Position numbers and translations under genes: made by a program. DNA of 64,000 bases from Beroe ovata (lineage: Eukaryota; Ctenophora; Nuda; Beroida; Beroidae): assembly GCA_946803715.1 (NCBI GenBank), contig CAMPET010000095.1, positions 51,768 to 115,767 on the forward strand, read 5' to 3'. The notes beneath the pieces were generated by a model, which saw only the letters and a program-made list of their open reading frames with translations, was not told where the DNA came from and ran no database searches. Within the stretch, counting starts at the first letter, position 1. Each line of letters opens with the position of its first letter. Positions 48,358-62,100 of the stretch are shown piece after piece.

Positions 48358-51300
48358 ATTTCGATCCCAGATTAATATTTAGTGCTGCTGTTCTCACCTT
48401 GGCTGCCAATATATATGCATTTAGTCTCGGAATTCGTTTCAGCGATTGTTGTCTAAATCCTGTTCAGTTTATGGGCGCATACACATATATTCCATTCCGC
48501 CCGCTTGTCGCTGTGGGTGTCACTGGTTATCAATCGTGCAGCATTGATTGTGTAACATGGGCATGAATTATTCTTTTAGTATTTGTATTCTGTCACATTC
48601 TGCTTTTAGTTCAATACAACAGCCTACATATAATAATATGCACACACAAATATCCACTCTTTGGTTGCGGTGGTGAACACGTGCTTCCCACGTGCTTTCC
48701 GCGTGTCAGCGTCATGGTCACGTGATCCTGCCAGCCTGGCCACGGGTAACACTATATTTTTACAGTCGCTGCAGTGCATCACATAAAATCCAATTATTCG
48801 TCATATGTCACATGAGTGACAGCGTTAGACCTCGTGACCGTCGACTTTGACTGTACGACAAACACCACGTGTCCCTGTTCGCTATTCCGGGTAGTGTCAT
48901 GTGACCCTGAACATGGGTCACATGTCTCTCACCAACCAGTAGAATGTTGTGCTCTACGTCACGCTTTAATTACATGGACTAGAAAACTCTCGCCCGCTCT
49001 CTCTCTATATATCCACGAGCAATGGATAAGTGCAATGTTCAACTACAACTAGCTTGTATAGCAGGCCGAGTGGAGGATGAAGCCGTACTGGAGTCCACAT
49101 TCCACCTCTTTCTCATGTACTCAATATATATGTGTGTAGTGAATTACTATTATAGGGCGAAAATATTATATGCGGGGAGTGTGTGTGTGTGTCTGCGTGA
49201 ATATAACTAGCGAGTAGTGCGATGGCGGAGTGTTGGTGGTAAATCGGATAATTCAGGGTCCTTAAATAATCCATTTCGAGGGGACGCAAAGTGGTAAAGT
49301 GTATGTACGTGGAAAGTGTATGTACGTGGAAAGTGTATGTACGTGGCTTATTATCACCCTTGCAGAATTTGGAATCTGTTTTTCAAAGTGGGTGTTGAAA
49401 TTCTAATCTAGTCGATTCGAGTGTCTAGTAACTCTGAATAGGTACAGCACTGATAAGAGTGTGGAACATTGGATATGATTCCCGCTATGCGTGGAATGCG
49501 GCACTGAAAATCTACATTTCACAGTATAGCAGTGGATGTACAAGCTACAAATTGTTTTTTAATTTTCACGGCACCCCGTCGCACCTTTTGCACGGAGTTA
49601 ACGGGAAAATTACCTAGACAGTTCTAAAATCTCGACCTCATCTACTCATACATGTGTAGGTTGTACAATGTACAATATACATAGTACAATGTACAATGTA
49701 CTATGTACTATGTACATTCTATATTCATTCACCGGAAAGTTTAGTTTTTACTCCGCTACGGCGCTGTGCTCACTGTTTACTGTTTAGCCACCGAACAACG
49801 AATCGTGTATCTCATAGTAAGTTTTTGTTTTGGAGAAGAGAGAAGTCAAGAAACAGTTATGAAGGAGTTTAGTTATTCGTGCATAACATCTCTATTCTCT
49901 AGAAATCTCAAGTATATGGAGTAAGTTACAATAAGTGGGTTGGTTAAAGCTTCATGATGTGAATGAACTGATGCAATGACGTGAACACGTTCCCTTGGCG
50001 TAAATCCCATTCGCAAAAGTTGCTATGACGTGCACAACACGCTATATTGACGTTAGCTTCACGTTTTCTGTATCAAAAATGTATACCTCATGTATATTGT
50101 ATACCTCATGTATACCTAATGTATACCTAATGTATACCTAATACATCACTTGATGAAGAGAGGTATATCACATTTTTACCATCATATCAAGATCACGTGG
50201 AACTTTTTATCACGTTAGTACTGGTATTCAAGACGTTGAAATAGACACTTTTTCCGACATCATTTGATACGAATGTGATGTGTTCGGAATATACTTGTAC
50301 AGCTTCCACAGTGATCTACTGACATTCTACAGGACTGGAAGGGTTATGTATTGAACTAACGAGATTGTGTGTACTATTAAAAAGCTGAAGAGTGGTTTCA
50401 ACGTTTCAATTTGAAATCAGTTGATTCGACTATGAAATGTGTCACAGAAACTGCTAATATTGAAATCGTTGAAGCGCATCTTCTCGTAATTAGTTGATTC
50501 TAAGTCTCGGAATGAAAATTATACTATTGACACCACTTTTTAAAGGTGTGTATCGACGGTAACGCGGACATTGCTCGGATTCTACTGAAGAATAACCCGA
50601 ACATCAACGCTCCGGACAATGATGGCTGGACACCACTTCACGCCGCTGCGCAGTGCGGATTCACCGACCTTGCCAGGTGAGATCACTCGAACATGACACC
50701 ACACACAGTGACACCACAGTCCACACATTTACATGTCATACAGTGACACCACAGTCCACACAGTGACATCACACGCAGGGACACCACAGTTCAAACAGTG
50801 ACATCACACGCAATGACTCCACAGTCCACGCATTGTCTCCACAGTCCACACTGTGACACCACATATTGACATTTGACACCACGAATCTTATTTCCTGTGG
50901 TTTCGTGCCATGTACATTGTACCGTTGTGCAGTTTCATGACAGTTGCACGAAAATATCGGCAATGTGGGAAAAGGGCTGTTTCAGATGCCCATTCACGGG
51001 CAATTGACGCTCTCCCAGAGCACTGTTGAGTACATACACTGTACCAACTTTTCTGCACACTGTACAATTTCTGTACAGTGTACACCGTATATAACGTGTA
51101 GTGTATACAGTATACATTGCACAGGAGTTCTCGGTCTATACTCGGGTTATCAGTGTTTATTCTGTCCATATGAGGGAAGCAGAAGTGACCAAACATCGAT
51201 AAGAACTAACTAAGAAGTTTGTTGTACGATTGTTTTCTCATTTTGTCCATGTCACCTGATATATTTAGGGTTCTCTTGAAATAGAAGAACCTTGATCAAA

Positions 51301-54300
51301 CTGATGAAATTCCTGTTCAAAGCAAAACAAAAAACATTCTGCTTTTGATCTTTCGTCGCCAAAATTGCTACGTAAGGCTGCACTCAATGTGAAAACGGAA
51401 ATTTGAATACATACAGACAAACACTGAAAAATACTGACACATAAACCTAAACCTGTGTAAATACACACACACACAAACACGCACACACACAAACACACAC
51501 ACAAAAAACACACACACTCACACNNNNNNNNNNNNNNNNNNNNNNNNNNNNNNNNNNNNNNNNNNNNNNNNNNNNNNNNNCACACTCACAAACTCCACAA
51601 CACACACACACACACAGTACTCACACAGTACACACACACAGTACACACTCACACACACAGGTTGTTGTTGGAAGCTGGTGCCGATATTGCTTGTGTGGAC
51701 AATGAAGGACAGCTACCTATTGACAAGGCTGAGGAAGACGATATGAGACAGTTACTCGCCACTTGGATGCGTAAAAAAGGTTTGTGAACTTTTTTAGTCA
51801 TGAAGTTGAACACAGAACGTTTTTCGGTGAAGCAGTAAAATATACAGGTAAACAGGACATAAGGTAAACAGGACATAAGGTAAACAGGACATGTTTCGCC
51901 TTATAGGCTCATCAGCTGTCTCAAATTTCATTGTAATAAGTAGTGTTGATATGTTTTAGTGTTATTATCTAGTGTTTCAATTCCATGATTTCTGTTTAGT
52001 ATTCGTACTGATAGTCATTTGTGAAGCAATTGAAGTTGATCGTTTGACAGAAATTCCTTTATCGCCATATTGTGACGGTACAAATTCCTGTATCGCAAAT
52101 TCTTGACATTTTAATGAACTTGTTCACTCAGGTATAAATTTAGAACAAGTCAGAACTGCCGAAGAGCGCTCAATACGAGATGCTTGTGATAAGGTAGTGA
52201 AGAGCAAAACGAAGGATTTAGAAGTTGTTACTGTTGATGGTATGTGAAAGCTGTGAAATTCGCATTTTCACACTTGTCAAAGAATTGAGAATTCTTGTTT
52301 ATTCCAGTATGTTCACTGTTCAGTCACACATATTGACCAGTATCTTTTCCAAGGTGCTACAATTCTGCACTGTGCTGCTGCCAAAGGCCTGCCTGATTGC
52401 ATCACGTAAGTATATTTTCCCAGTTTTATGTCAAATTGACAAGTCTGCAACAGAACGCAGGTTAAATCAACACATCCAGGTTTATTCTGCGCGCTGCAAC
52501 GGGACAAAAATGCAATATATGCTAACTACTAGCACGAAAATAGCACTCTTCGCGGTTAAAGTACAACAAACGTAGCACTTGGTGCAATTTTGCTGAAATG
52601 TATTTGGTCACGTGACATTGATTTGGCACGTTTCCCAGGATGCTGGCCCGGGCCGGGATAAGTCTGAACATTCAAGACAATGACGGATGGACGCCGCTTC
52701 ACGCAGCTGCCAGATGGGCCCAACCTGAGGCTATAGAGGCCCTGATTGAAAATGGGGCTGATATACACATTGTGAACACTTATGTAAGTTTAACATGTGC
52801 TTGATGCTGTGAGATGTTGTTGTGTAGTTGTATCAATGCCAACTAGCAGTATTGAATGTCACGATGTTGCAGCTTCACTGCCATCATCAGACACAAGTGT
52901 TTAGTTTGGAACTGTAAAGGCAACTCACTGTTATCATCAGACAATTCGTTTCAAACCAGGCCGAGACACCACTGGACATAGCTGATGAGGATGTGTCCGA
53001 CATGATGAAGGAATATTACAAAAGAAATCCGCCACGTGCCAAACCCATAGTTCCTGGTGTAGAGAAGTTCCTCAATCCAGTGTTACCTGATGCTAAAGCG
53101 ATCATACCAATCACGAAGGGGAGCAGAAAGCTGAGAGACAAGGAAAATAGGCCGGAGAAACTACCTAAACCTGTCATTGAAACACCGAAGAAAGTAGAAA
53201 TCAAGATAGAGGTTTGTGCTTGGAACGATAGCGTGTCATGCGCTATTGACTCAGCGACGTACGTTAATATTGCGATCCACAACTGTCTACGAGTTTAGTG
53301 CGCATTGTAACAACAAATTCGCAGGTACCTCCACCAGTCAAACCACGACCCAAGATTACCGAGCCTGCGGCCGCAGTGGAGAGTAAACCTGGTCCGGCCA
53401 TTCCTGCGTGGGGTCCCCGACCTACCAACAACAAGGCTGCAGAAAAAGATATTCCTGTTGCTCCCAAGAGACCAGCTACCGATACTCCTGTTTCTACACC
53501 AGCGGTAAGACATATCTCCAATGTATGTTAGTGGAGCGAATTCGAGAAATCCTGGAATTGCTTATGTAGGGGGCAGGTCGGGGGACTGTAAGTCGGCGGC
53601 AGCAACCTTGAGTTGACTTCCGTAACCCGTACATCGTAATTTCAGAAGAAGCAGGAAGTGGAAACAACTCCCAAGAAGTCCCCCGCTCCGGCGATTAACA
53701 CGGACGACAGCGCTACGGATAAAGCTGAGGTGGTGCGGAAGGTGGTATCAAGGAGGAAGCGTGACGAGAGGAGACCAACGCAAGCCGTTACCATGGACGA
53801 CATCAACTCCACAGAGAAGGGGGAGGAAGAACCGGAACCTCCCACCAAACAACTGGGCGTACCCAAGAGTACTACTGCCGCTCCTCTCACCGTGCCCTCA
53901 GTCATTCACAACGGGCCGGAACCGGATTCCGAACCGAAGAAGCGGCAGGCACCGGTCACCGTGTCCATATCTGACACCGGCGCTGTTGTTTGGGACAAGG
54001 AAGTCAAGAAGAGTCCTGAAACTGACGTCACCTCTCCCCCCGGGAACACGGAGTCCGCGTCAGACAAGGCGGAGGTTGTGCGGAAGAAGATAGCCCGGAA
54101 GAAGAGGGATGAGCGGAGATCTACTCAGCACGTTAGCCAGGATGATTTGCCTGCTACTCCGCAAAAACAGGACGCATCCGACCAGGAGTCGACAGAGAAT
54201 CGGGAGCAGGAGGCGCACTTGGCCAAGGTTAGATTTTTAACGTTGCTCGCTATATCTTGTCACCCGATGATTCCGCAGTTATGTGGTGAAAACATTTTGT

Positions 54301-55286
54301 TTCGCTCCAATATGAACTTTCGAGTCTTGACGGCGCCTAAGACCATCACAATTTCAGGAACTGGAATTGGAAAGAAAACGGTACAGCGAAAGTGCAGAAG
54401 CGCTCGCCCGCAACCAAGAAGACTTGAGGAAGCGTGAGCTGAAAGTAGCGAGTCTAGAGAAAGAAAACGAAGCTATGAAAAAGAAAATCTCAGATCTGGA
54501 AGAGGATTTAAGGGTACGTGAGAGCAGCAATTTCTGGAAATATTTGGGATTGATCACGTGATCCATGATGTACTATTGTTCGTTTGATTTTGGAATCTTG
54601 TGACGTTTTGGAGCTTGGTTTGACGAGACGTTTGAGCAATCACATGACGTAATCTCTTGGGTGTAGGTAGCAAGGTTATTCGGTAGACGCACTAAGCATT
54701 GGGGTCCCATGAGATCTTCTTGAGGGTGCTGTACATTGAGGTAACGAGTCCAACTTACCCGTTCATTGGGGTCGTTGTCAAGTTCTCGTTGATTTCGCAT
54801 TCTATAGATGATTTTGTGCGTGTCCGGACTACACAAGCCATTGTTATTGTTGTTATAACCGGAGTTTGTCTGCCCGGTGCCCCAAATGCTCATGTATACA
54901 CATGCCCAAGTAATGTGCTCCCTGAGCTTCAGAACCGGAGGCCTTGTTCTTTCTTCTCCGTCATTTTATGCATCTTTGCACTCATTTTTGTTGTCGTCTT
55001 AAATCCACGTGTTAGGTTATATGCTCAACTTCGTCATTGAGGAGATGTTCAGTGTTTGAAGTTGATTTGATCCAGAGCAGTTAACATTCATAATGTCACA
55101 TGATATACCATGTGCGATCATCAAATTTTCAATCCTGCGAATTTAGATATCATTTCTTGACCAATCTCACCCTCCTTCTCTCCCTTTCAGCGTCTACAAC
55201 AGGTGAGCAGCGACAACCAGCGTCTCAGAGACGAGAACGCCGCTCTTATCCGGGTCATTGGGAAGCTGTCGCGGAATCCGTTATGA
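46601..55286 (+). CDS. PPP1R12-like: Myosin phosphatase targeting subunit-like (MYPT/PPP1R12 family), first exon not found
   Basis: Regulatory subunit that targets protein phosphatase 1 to myosin light chain (family knowledge). Exons: 46601-46819 (second copy 47792-48010), 50546-50676, 51661-51779, 52132-52239, 52354-52405, 52639-52783, 52960-53211, 53325-53504, 53646-54227, 54358-54513, 55191-55286. ARRNAQLQQWAGSETD matches the MYPT N-terminus; ankyrin repeats follow (DGWTPLHAAAQCGFTDLA, DGWTPLHAAARWAQPEAI). The PP1-docking KVKF reads QIQF. Two Rho-kinase-type sites occur: RRPTQAVTMDD and RRSTQHVSQDD. A coiled coil (ELELERKRYSESAEAL onward) and a terminal RLRDENAALIRVIGKLS close it, the last nearly identical to MYPT1. 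The central region is short, so the protein is much smaller than MYPT1. The doubled first ankyrin exon is probably an assembly artefact. Confidence 0.9.
48358..50545. other. Long intron of the MYPT-like gene
   Basis: No coding exon seen. It holds a 16-bp triplicate (AGTGTATGTACGTGGA) near 49299-49345, a run of TACAATGTAC-type self-complementary words at 49668-49722, and (C)TCATGTATAC repeats near 50087-50140. Confidence 0.6.
50697..50880. repeat. Degenerate tandem repeat CACAGTGACACCACAGTCCA
   Basis: About eight imperfect units in the intron after the 50546-50676 ankyrin exon. Confidence 0.75.
51460..51660. repeat. (CA)n microsatellite with 57-N gap, ending in a splice acceptor
   Basis: CA repeat interrupted by N at 51524-51580. 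The last CACACACAG supplies the acceptor of the exon that begins at 51661; there is no pyrimidine tract. Confidence 0.9.
51845..51892. repeat. Triplicated GGTAAACAGGACATAA
   Basis: Three consecutive units; the last one runs into CATGTTTCGCCTTATAGGC followed by TCATCAG, which itself can form a small stem (GCCTTATAGGC). Confidence 0.85.
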
Positions 55287-56815
55287 GGGAACAACTTCCC
55301 GTAGGCTGCTGCTGACACACTCCTATTAAACCTCCCGGACATTCGAGGAATATGTGAAATCACGTGACATTTATACCGTTCAATTGCGAGTTCGTGACGA
55401 AATTTGCTAGGTTGTGATATAAACTGGAGGCATGGCAACATCAACATCAAGGATGAGAGGCGAAAGCGAAATAAGTGTCGCTGTGAGTGGGCGAATATTT
55501 GGTTGTAATTAACTTTGTAATTATAGTTATGTAAAGTTTACATGATACAGGACTGCAGTTGTGTATAATTAGGGTTGACCTGTACTCAGTGTTGAGCTAA
55601 AACCTATATATTTATTATTTATCATTTATAAAGTAGTGTTTCTCTTGACGGAGTTGTTTGTCTTGGATTTTGACTTTGATGATGGTTGTTTTTCGGCTGA
55701 ACAGCGATATCTTTCGACATTGCCAAACTCCGATTGGAGGTTACTTTCTACTGAGTTGATATATTTCCTGTCTCGAAGTTACAGAAATTTCTAGATACAC
55801 GAACTTAATGCCCCCAGGACTTGTGTTTGTATAGTTGAGATACGTATATTTTGGTGAAGGAGGGTTAACTATAGTTCGTTTCTAAGATCTTGCCTTCTCT
55901 GGCAGTCTGGAGGAAGCTCAACCCTCAAAAACGGTCGCCCGCTTTTCAATATCAGATACCCACTTTTAGTACTGACGTTGATCCTATGTCCATCATCTGA
56001 TTAGTGATTACATGTCCGCTTCTGATGGTCGAACTTCCTCTAGATTGCCCCTCTTTGATCAACTTCTTAGGGCTGCTATACAATGATATCGTTATGTCGG
56101 TGAGAAATACGAATTGTGTCTGTATGCAGCAGAAATTACCTTCTCTGGAATTCCGTCGCAATGTTGTGTTGGGCCCTGTGCTCTATATTAAAGAACACGT
56201 GCACAGCGCTCGAGACTAGGTAGGCCATTGCCGGAGGGGATTTTTACTGGGATTCACAGATCTAAGCCCCGTTGAGGGCTCCCTACACACAACCCATGGT
56301 TCACGCCATTTTTCGCTCCCATCATAAATTATCACTTAGGTTAATTGGAACAATTTGCACATTCGACTGTTGTGCAGCTTAGTTTCATGAAGCTGATCTT
56401 TTTAATAAGCAATCTTTGATATTTAAAATTTAAATGGATATGAGGAAAAAGCACATGTTTAGAATATTGCTGGTTTTGCCGGTTTTGGCCCGGCTGTCTT
56501 TGGAAAGTTTTTCATTACTCGGTGTCCAGTGCTATTGCAAGTATTGATTTTTGTCGGCATGTTCCCTCCCAATTTAAAGTGAAATTTAGCAACTGTTAGT
56601 AGTAGAAACTTTGTTATTTCTGCCAAACTGAGCTCTTCGTAGTTGAATGATTAACTCAATAACTCTGATACTTCTTGAGTTATTGTTGGTCGAAATATTG
56701 ACAAGATAGTATCGTATTTGAGTCTGATAGTGGTAGTGGTATAAATTTGAAATTGAATTGACCGATTGGCTATAATATTCGTGAATTGGTGATCAATCAT
56801 TTTGTAAGTCATAAC
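55287..56815. other. 3' flank of the MYPT-like gene
   Basis: 3' UTR followed by AT-rich sequence. I find no convincing coding region on either strand. Confidence 0.55.
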
Positions 56816-56818
56816 TTA

Positions 56819-57004
56819 TATTATATTTTGATAGAAGTTAGGGTCTTCACTTTTCCAACTGAATTGCAACTCCGACTCATCAACATGGGAACGTGCTGCG
56901 CTGATCTGTGCAGCGCAAACCCGTAGTAACCGAACATTGGATTGGGGTACGGAATACCCAACTCCTTGAATAGTGAATACCCAATGTCGGGTTCGTTGTT
57001 CATG
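56819..57004 (-). pseudogene. Possible cytochrome P450 (CYP3-like) N-terminal fragment
   Basis: The minus strand reads MNNEPDIGYSLFKELGIPYP and then NPMFGYYGFALHRSAQ. The order Phe-Lys-x-Leu-Gly-Ile-Pro-x-Pro-x-Pro resembles the proline-rich hinge after the membrane anchor in CYP3/thromboxane-synthase-like P450s (xxLGIPGPxPxPFxG). No upstream membrane anchor and no downstream P450 exon are visible, and a GC-rich inverted-repeat sequence abuts it. It may be a dead fragment, an isolated exon, or a chance resemblance. Confidence 0.3.
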
Positions 57005-57023
57005 TTGTAGGACTAGGACTTGG

Positions 57024-57128
57024 GACTGCTCCCTACCCTCGCAGAGTCGCTGACGGGATTTTGTTCCATCGATTGCGGAATCAACTCCAATTCCAAAATT
57101 GTGCGCCGCCGACGGTAGGGCATAGGGA
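57024..57128. mobile_element. GC-rich sequence related to the inverted-repeat elements of the TIPE flank
   Basis: It contains CTCCCTACCCTCGCAG at one end and GCGCCGCCGACGGTAGGG at the other, so CCCTACC and GGTAGGG face each other. The GCCGACGGTAGGG word matches the termini of the elements at 33874 and 35705. The internal sequence is not obviously the same. Weak assignment. Confidence 0.35.
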
Positions 57129-59148
57129 AAAATCATGCATTTTTTTCGTTGCAAGTGTTGCGGCCCGTGCGAAAGGTGCAATTTGAACCCACAAATATGT
57201 GGTAATCATGATATGATAATCAGATCAACAGGGGCCATTGGACCCCTTCTTTTGGTTAGAAATAAAACTTCAGTTTCACGAATCCAATTTCAAAACTATG
57301 TTTTCCTCTCAATCGCAACAAATGATTTAGTTACACTCTATATATTATCATGAAGTCGTGGTAAACATAACATTTTTCAAATTCATATTTCAAGTTCATA
57401 GACTCTGGAGGTGGATTTGATCGAAGTCATTGACAGTGACATTAATTAAATTCAATGCTACACGAAACTAATAAATAAATTCGATCTGGTGAAACTTGAT
57501 GTTGCTAATGCTTCCTGGAATAGCTAAATGATATGGATATTGGATAAAATCATAACTTAAATAAGCTTCGACAAGCAAGGATAGATCAGTTCATCTTTGA
57601 AAATGACTCCATAGTCCACCGCCACTATTTATTCTTAATTTGGATAGTGCCGAAGGTATGGCTGGTATCTTGATCAAGCCTTTAACGAATTTAGCTATAA
57701 AACGTATCTTTCGAAAACTGATTTCATATTTTAGATTTAAGATATGAGATTCCAACGCCTATTTGAGTTATGTCTTATTTCTGGATCAAAAAGAGATAGC
57801 CGCTATTTTAAATAGGGATATCAATCGGTTTAATGATAATTTAGTAAGTTTAAGTTAGAACTAGGTTGGTAGTAATTTGCTTCCTCATATCTGTTAGTTA
57901 GTTCTCATCTATAACTTAAACTAGGAAAATGACTAGTATCAAAGTTATAACATAAAATATTTTATCTTATTCAGTTGACAGTTCCACTTAAATAATAGAG
58001 ACCCAATATGGTGAAGAAATAATCTTGGAATTTTCGCATTCTGCCATGCGTGTATCCTCCCTTTCACTATTCGATATGGTTCAAATTAGAATTAAATACC
58101 TGACTAATTTTAAAACCCATGCATCATATCAATTTAAGGCCCCATCTTGGGAACTCAGGCAGTTATAATGGAGATCCGAGATACGTTCGATCCACTTCCA
58201 AAACCTATTGATCATTTTCTACCGTGAAATATTGGACATATTCAATTTCATCCATTTAAACTTACCCCTACTGAAGCTAGGCATGGAAAAATCAATTATC
58301 AAGAATTTGAGCTCTTTGATTCAAAGTCTACAAAACTTAAATATGCGTAAGATACATCTGTAAGCTTAATTGAAACTTCACAACTCAAGTTTACGCTTTC
58401 ATCTGAAGTAGCAAGGAAAAGAAAGGACGTTTAACTGCAGTGCATATATTATTTGACAACTCATAGCTCTAAATATACGACAACTAAAACGTTGCATTAC
58501 GGATTAAAACCAACAGTTTGTTCAATATCATATTAAGTTCGTGAGTCCTATGGTCCCAGGAAATATTCGTCTTGGGGCTCCCTCTTTTCCCTCTAGGCTG
58601 GATCATCGAGGCATCATGTTTTCACAGCTAATTCGAAGTGCCCACAGCACTTATCAAACGCAAGATAAATTATACTGTCACTCCGACGCCAAAGTTTCTT
58701 CACTCAGCTTGATATCTCTTGTTTTATCTGAAATAAATCCCGTCAATTATCATTATCGATACTTTACACTACTTCAAAACTGGCCAATGGCCATGTCACA
58801 AAATGCACACCCTTGATAGTTGATACTGATGCACAACCCACTTTCTCAGCTGGTCCTTGACCCCAGATCTCTGGACCCAAATACCCACAACCTATTTTCG
58901 GCACCCCATCCACAACTCAAACTATACACCCCCCACAATCCATTCAAGTTCAACAACCTATAAGTATACTTCACTGTGATTGTGATTCACAGCAGACGTA
59001 GACGCGGAATCAAGCTACATTTGGCACAAAGCACAACCCATGCACACCCCCAATGTATCACCCATGCACAGTGCACACCCATGCACACCCCAATGTATCA
59101 CCCATGCACAGTGCACACCCATGCACACACCCATGATCTATTTCTCAC
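57129..59148. other. AT-rich stretch without recognised genes
   Basis: About 2 kb, strongly AT-rich, full of stops in all frames. Near 59020-59135 there is a tandem repeat of CACCCATGCACA..CCAATGTAT units. The 3' exons of the Ser/Thr-rich gene on the minus strand should lie here or beyond, but I could not find them. Confidence 0.5.
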
Positions 59149-62100
59149 CTCAGTATTGACGACGTTACTCAAAGGTCCGGTAACCGGGACTATCTGAGCC
59201 TGGTAGATCTGACCGTTCGCCTGCGGAGGTACACGTTACAATCGGTGTATATTGACGTAAACGTCAGCCATTTCAACCGCGACAGTCAAGCCATATTATA
59301 ACTGTTGACTTGTTAACTGCTAAACCATTTCGAAGTCGAACACTGCACGGTGACACACGTCAGATAGAATAATTGTCGCTGACTATTATTTACCTGAATA
59401 TATTGAGTGATGGGTTTCGATGTTGGGTTCTCATTGATGATGCTCTGCAATTGAGGTAGGAGCAGGGGAGCTACGGAGGACGGAGTGTTGCTCAAACTGT
59501 TGCTCAGCCCGTTGCTCAGAGTGCTGCTCAGACCCGAACTCGTTGACAAGCCAGAGTTTAGGTTGCTATTCAGAGTTGCACTCGGAAATGAGGTGCTCCC
59601 TGGATAAAAAGAGGAGGGGGGATCAGGACAAATTGTATTTGTAGAGTTTGTACTGACTAATTTGGACATTACACTCAACTCTGAAATTTTGGAGTACTTG
59701 ATTACAAGAAAAGTTCATTGAGAATAAAGAATGGTAGTGTACTTACCAAGTAGAGAAGAGAGATGCCCTGACAGCCCTGTGAGACTGGTGGACGTAGCGA
59801 GGGAGGGGAGCGGAGAGAAACTAAGGGGGGACTGACTCGTGAGAGAGCCTTGGCCGAGGGGCGTGGTCGTTGTCGTCGTCTTTGCAAAGTTATTCATTCC
59901 CTGAGGAAGATTTGCGTATTGAATTTGACTGTTTCAATCTGTTATTCTTCTCGGTTTCAGCATACTATATAATAGCTGCACAGGTATGTGTGAAAACTGT
60001 GAATGTCTAGATTACAGTCAATGGCATGTCTTACCACATTGCTTGCGTCAGAGTTAGCCCCAAGTAGTGCATTGAGCAACATGGCTGGCTGGAGTACATC
60101 CTGAATCTGGTTCTTTTGGAGCCATGCCGACATTTGCTGCTTCTTGAAGGCTTCCGTTAGAGCCTGTGTGTTAAGCGCAGCCAGGGCTTGTTGTTTCTGA
60201 GAGTGATAGTCAGGGTTTAGAACTCATTGGTCTATATGGTGTATCACGTGACTATGAAGTTACAAACACGGCAGACCTTGAAATATTAGCCGGACATATA
60301 TTGCGGAGTGTGTGGGAGCGTATTATACGAGTGCGGAACTCTATTAGATCACTGTAGCTTTAATCAACAAGACTGAGCTGTAGCAATGATTCGTACCCGT
60401 TCGTACCAGGACGCAACAATTGTAGCAATATTTATCAGGACTATTATAATAACAACAACAACGACGCAGTTTTTAATATTGCTACAGTAAGTACCGCCAC
60501 AGTCTATCACAAACACTCCGCTGTCTGCTACAAGCTATCAATACCAGTGACACACAGTTCACTGCTATAACAGTGACACACAGTTCACTGCTACAGTGAC
60601 ACAGAGTTCACTGCTACAGTGACACACAGTTCACTGCTACAGTGACACACAGCTCCCTACATGAACTCCCACAGTACCCACCTGCAGCTCCTCCACAGAT
60701 TGAGGGTAGTTGGACAAAGTCTCCGCGAGGAAGTTAGACTGAGGGTTGAGGAGGGGCGACGTCTGTGCGAGGAGTGGACTCAGCAGCGACCCCGTGGATG
60801 TGGCCATTGTCGCTGAAAACATGGGGCTGTTAAAACTTGTGTTTGTGTATGTGAAGGAATGGAATGCTGGATGTGTGTGTGTGTGTGTGTTTGTAGGTGT
60901 GAACAGCTGTTTGATACGCGATCACAAGCACTCTATGGAATCATGGTGCCTTCTTGCTGCGTGACGTCACACACACACACACACGGGGAGAAGAGAGGAT
61001 GAACTTCGCCACGGCAAAATAAACCTGCATTTCTTGTTACATCCGATATGGTAGCCAAGGGTGAAGTGGGCATAGGTGCTACACCAGCAATGCCCAATGT
61101 CCGATATATATGCCGCAGCGGTGTTTCAGTTTGATACAATTAAACATTGCTACACATGGATTTCTTTGCCTATTCCTCCTTTGACAGAATGAGAAGCGCG
61201 CAGTCCTCGTATATATATTCAGTAATTTGGTTTTGTGTGTTGGTTTGGAATATGACAAATTGACGGGCAGACTCTCACGCTGTGCCAGGCACCGACACGA
61301 ACCAAATCACTGCATTTGTCACATTGCTCGCATTTTAGTTTACATTTTCATATCTCACTCTAGACTTGTCAAATGGAAAATTAAGTTGTCAGTAATAGCG
61401 TCCTGTCAAGCTGTGATTTGTTAAGGGTTTCGTTCCACCCTGTCCCAGCTCCCCACTCGGCTACTCTCTCCACCTGCACTGATTATTCACATAATTAGTG
61501 CTCGGCGTCTGCCAAAGCAATTTCAAACCTTCCGTTATTATGTGTCTTTCCACCTGTCAAGAATGATGCCTTGTCTCGAGTAATCGTGAACAGTGGAGGA
61601 AGCATAAAGGACTTGTCAAGGTCGAGATTTTGTAATGTAATTGGCATGCAACTGGAGTAGTAGTTTTACATGTGGTCCATACGCGCGCGGCGCGTCGGAT
61701 TGTTGCGCGCGAACAAAAGTTGTGTTAACGATCTCCTAGTACCATACAAAATTGTCCATCGCGTCGCGAATAGACTCAACAACCTTCGCAAAATGTGGAC
61801 ACTAGACCTTAAAAATCCCTAGTGCTCATCTCGCGGTTTTTTAAACACCTTCACAAGACACTTCCACTCGACTCCTCAAACATTTGGCTATGCCACGAAA
61901 ATAGAGTCTGATCTGAAGAAGTTCGCCACGATCAAGTTATATCATCCTACCCTGACTCCTAAGTCAGTGGCATGCAGAGATAATAATTTAAGTGCATATA
62001 GGGAGTGTTAAAAGCATGAAAGTATTCGTTGTGTCAACAACAACCAGCATGTACATTTATATATCTAGAGAGAGAGAGGGACATATATCTCTGTCAAGCT

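Noticed and set aside
55952-56219. Possible retroelement remnant on either strand
   Set aside because: Open stretches are short and I could not recognise any reverse transcriptase, integrase or protease motif.
58541-58816. 91-codon plus-strand open frame in the AT-rich stretch
   Set aside because: No recognisable motif, no splice context and no homology by eye.
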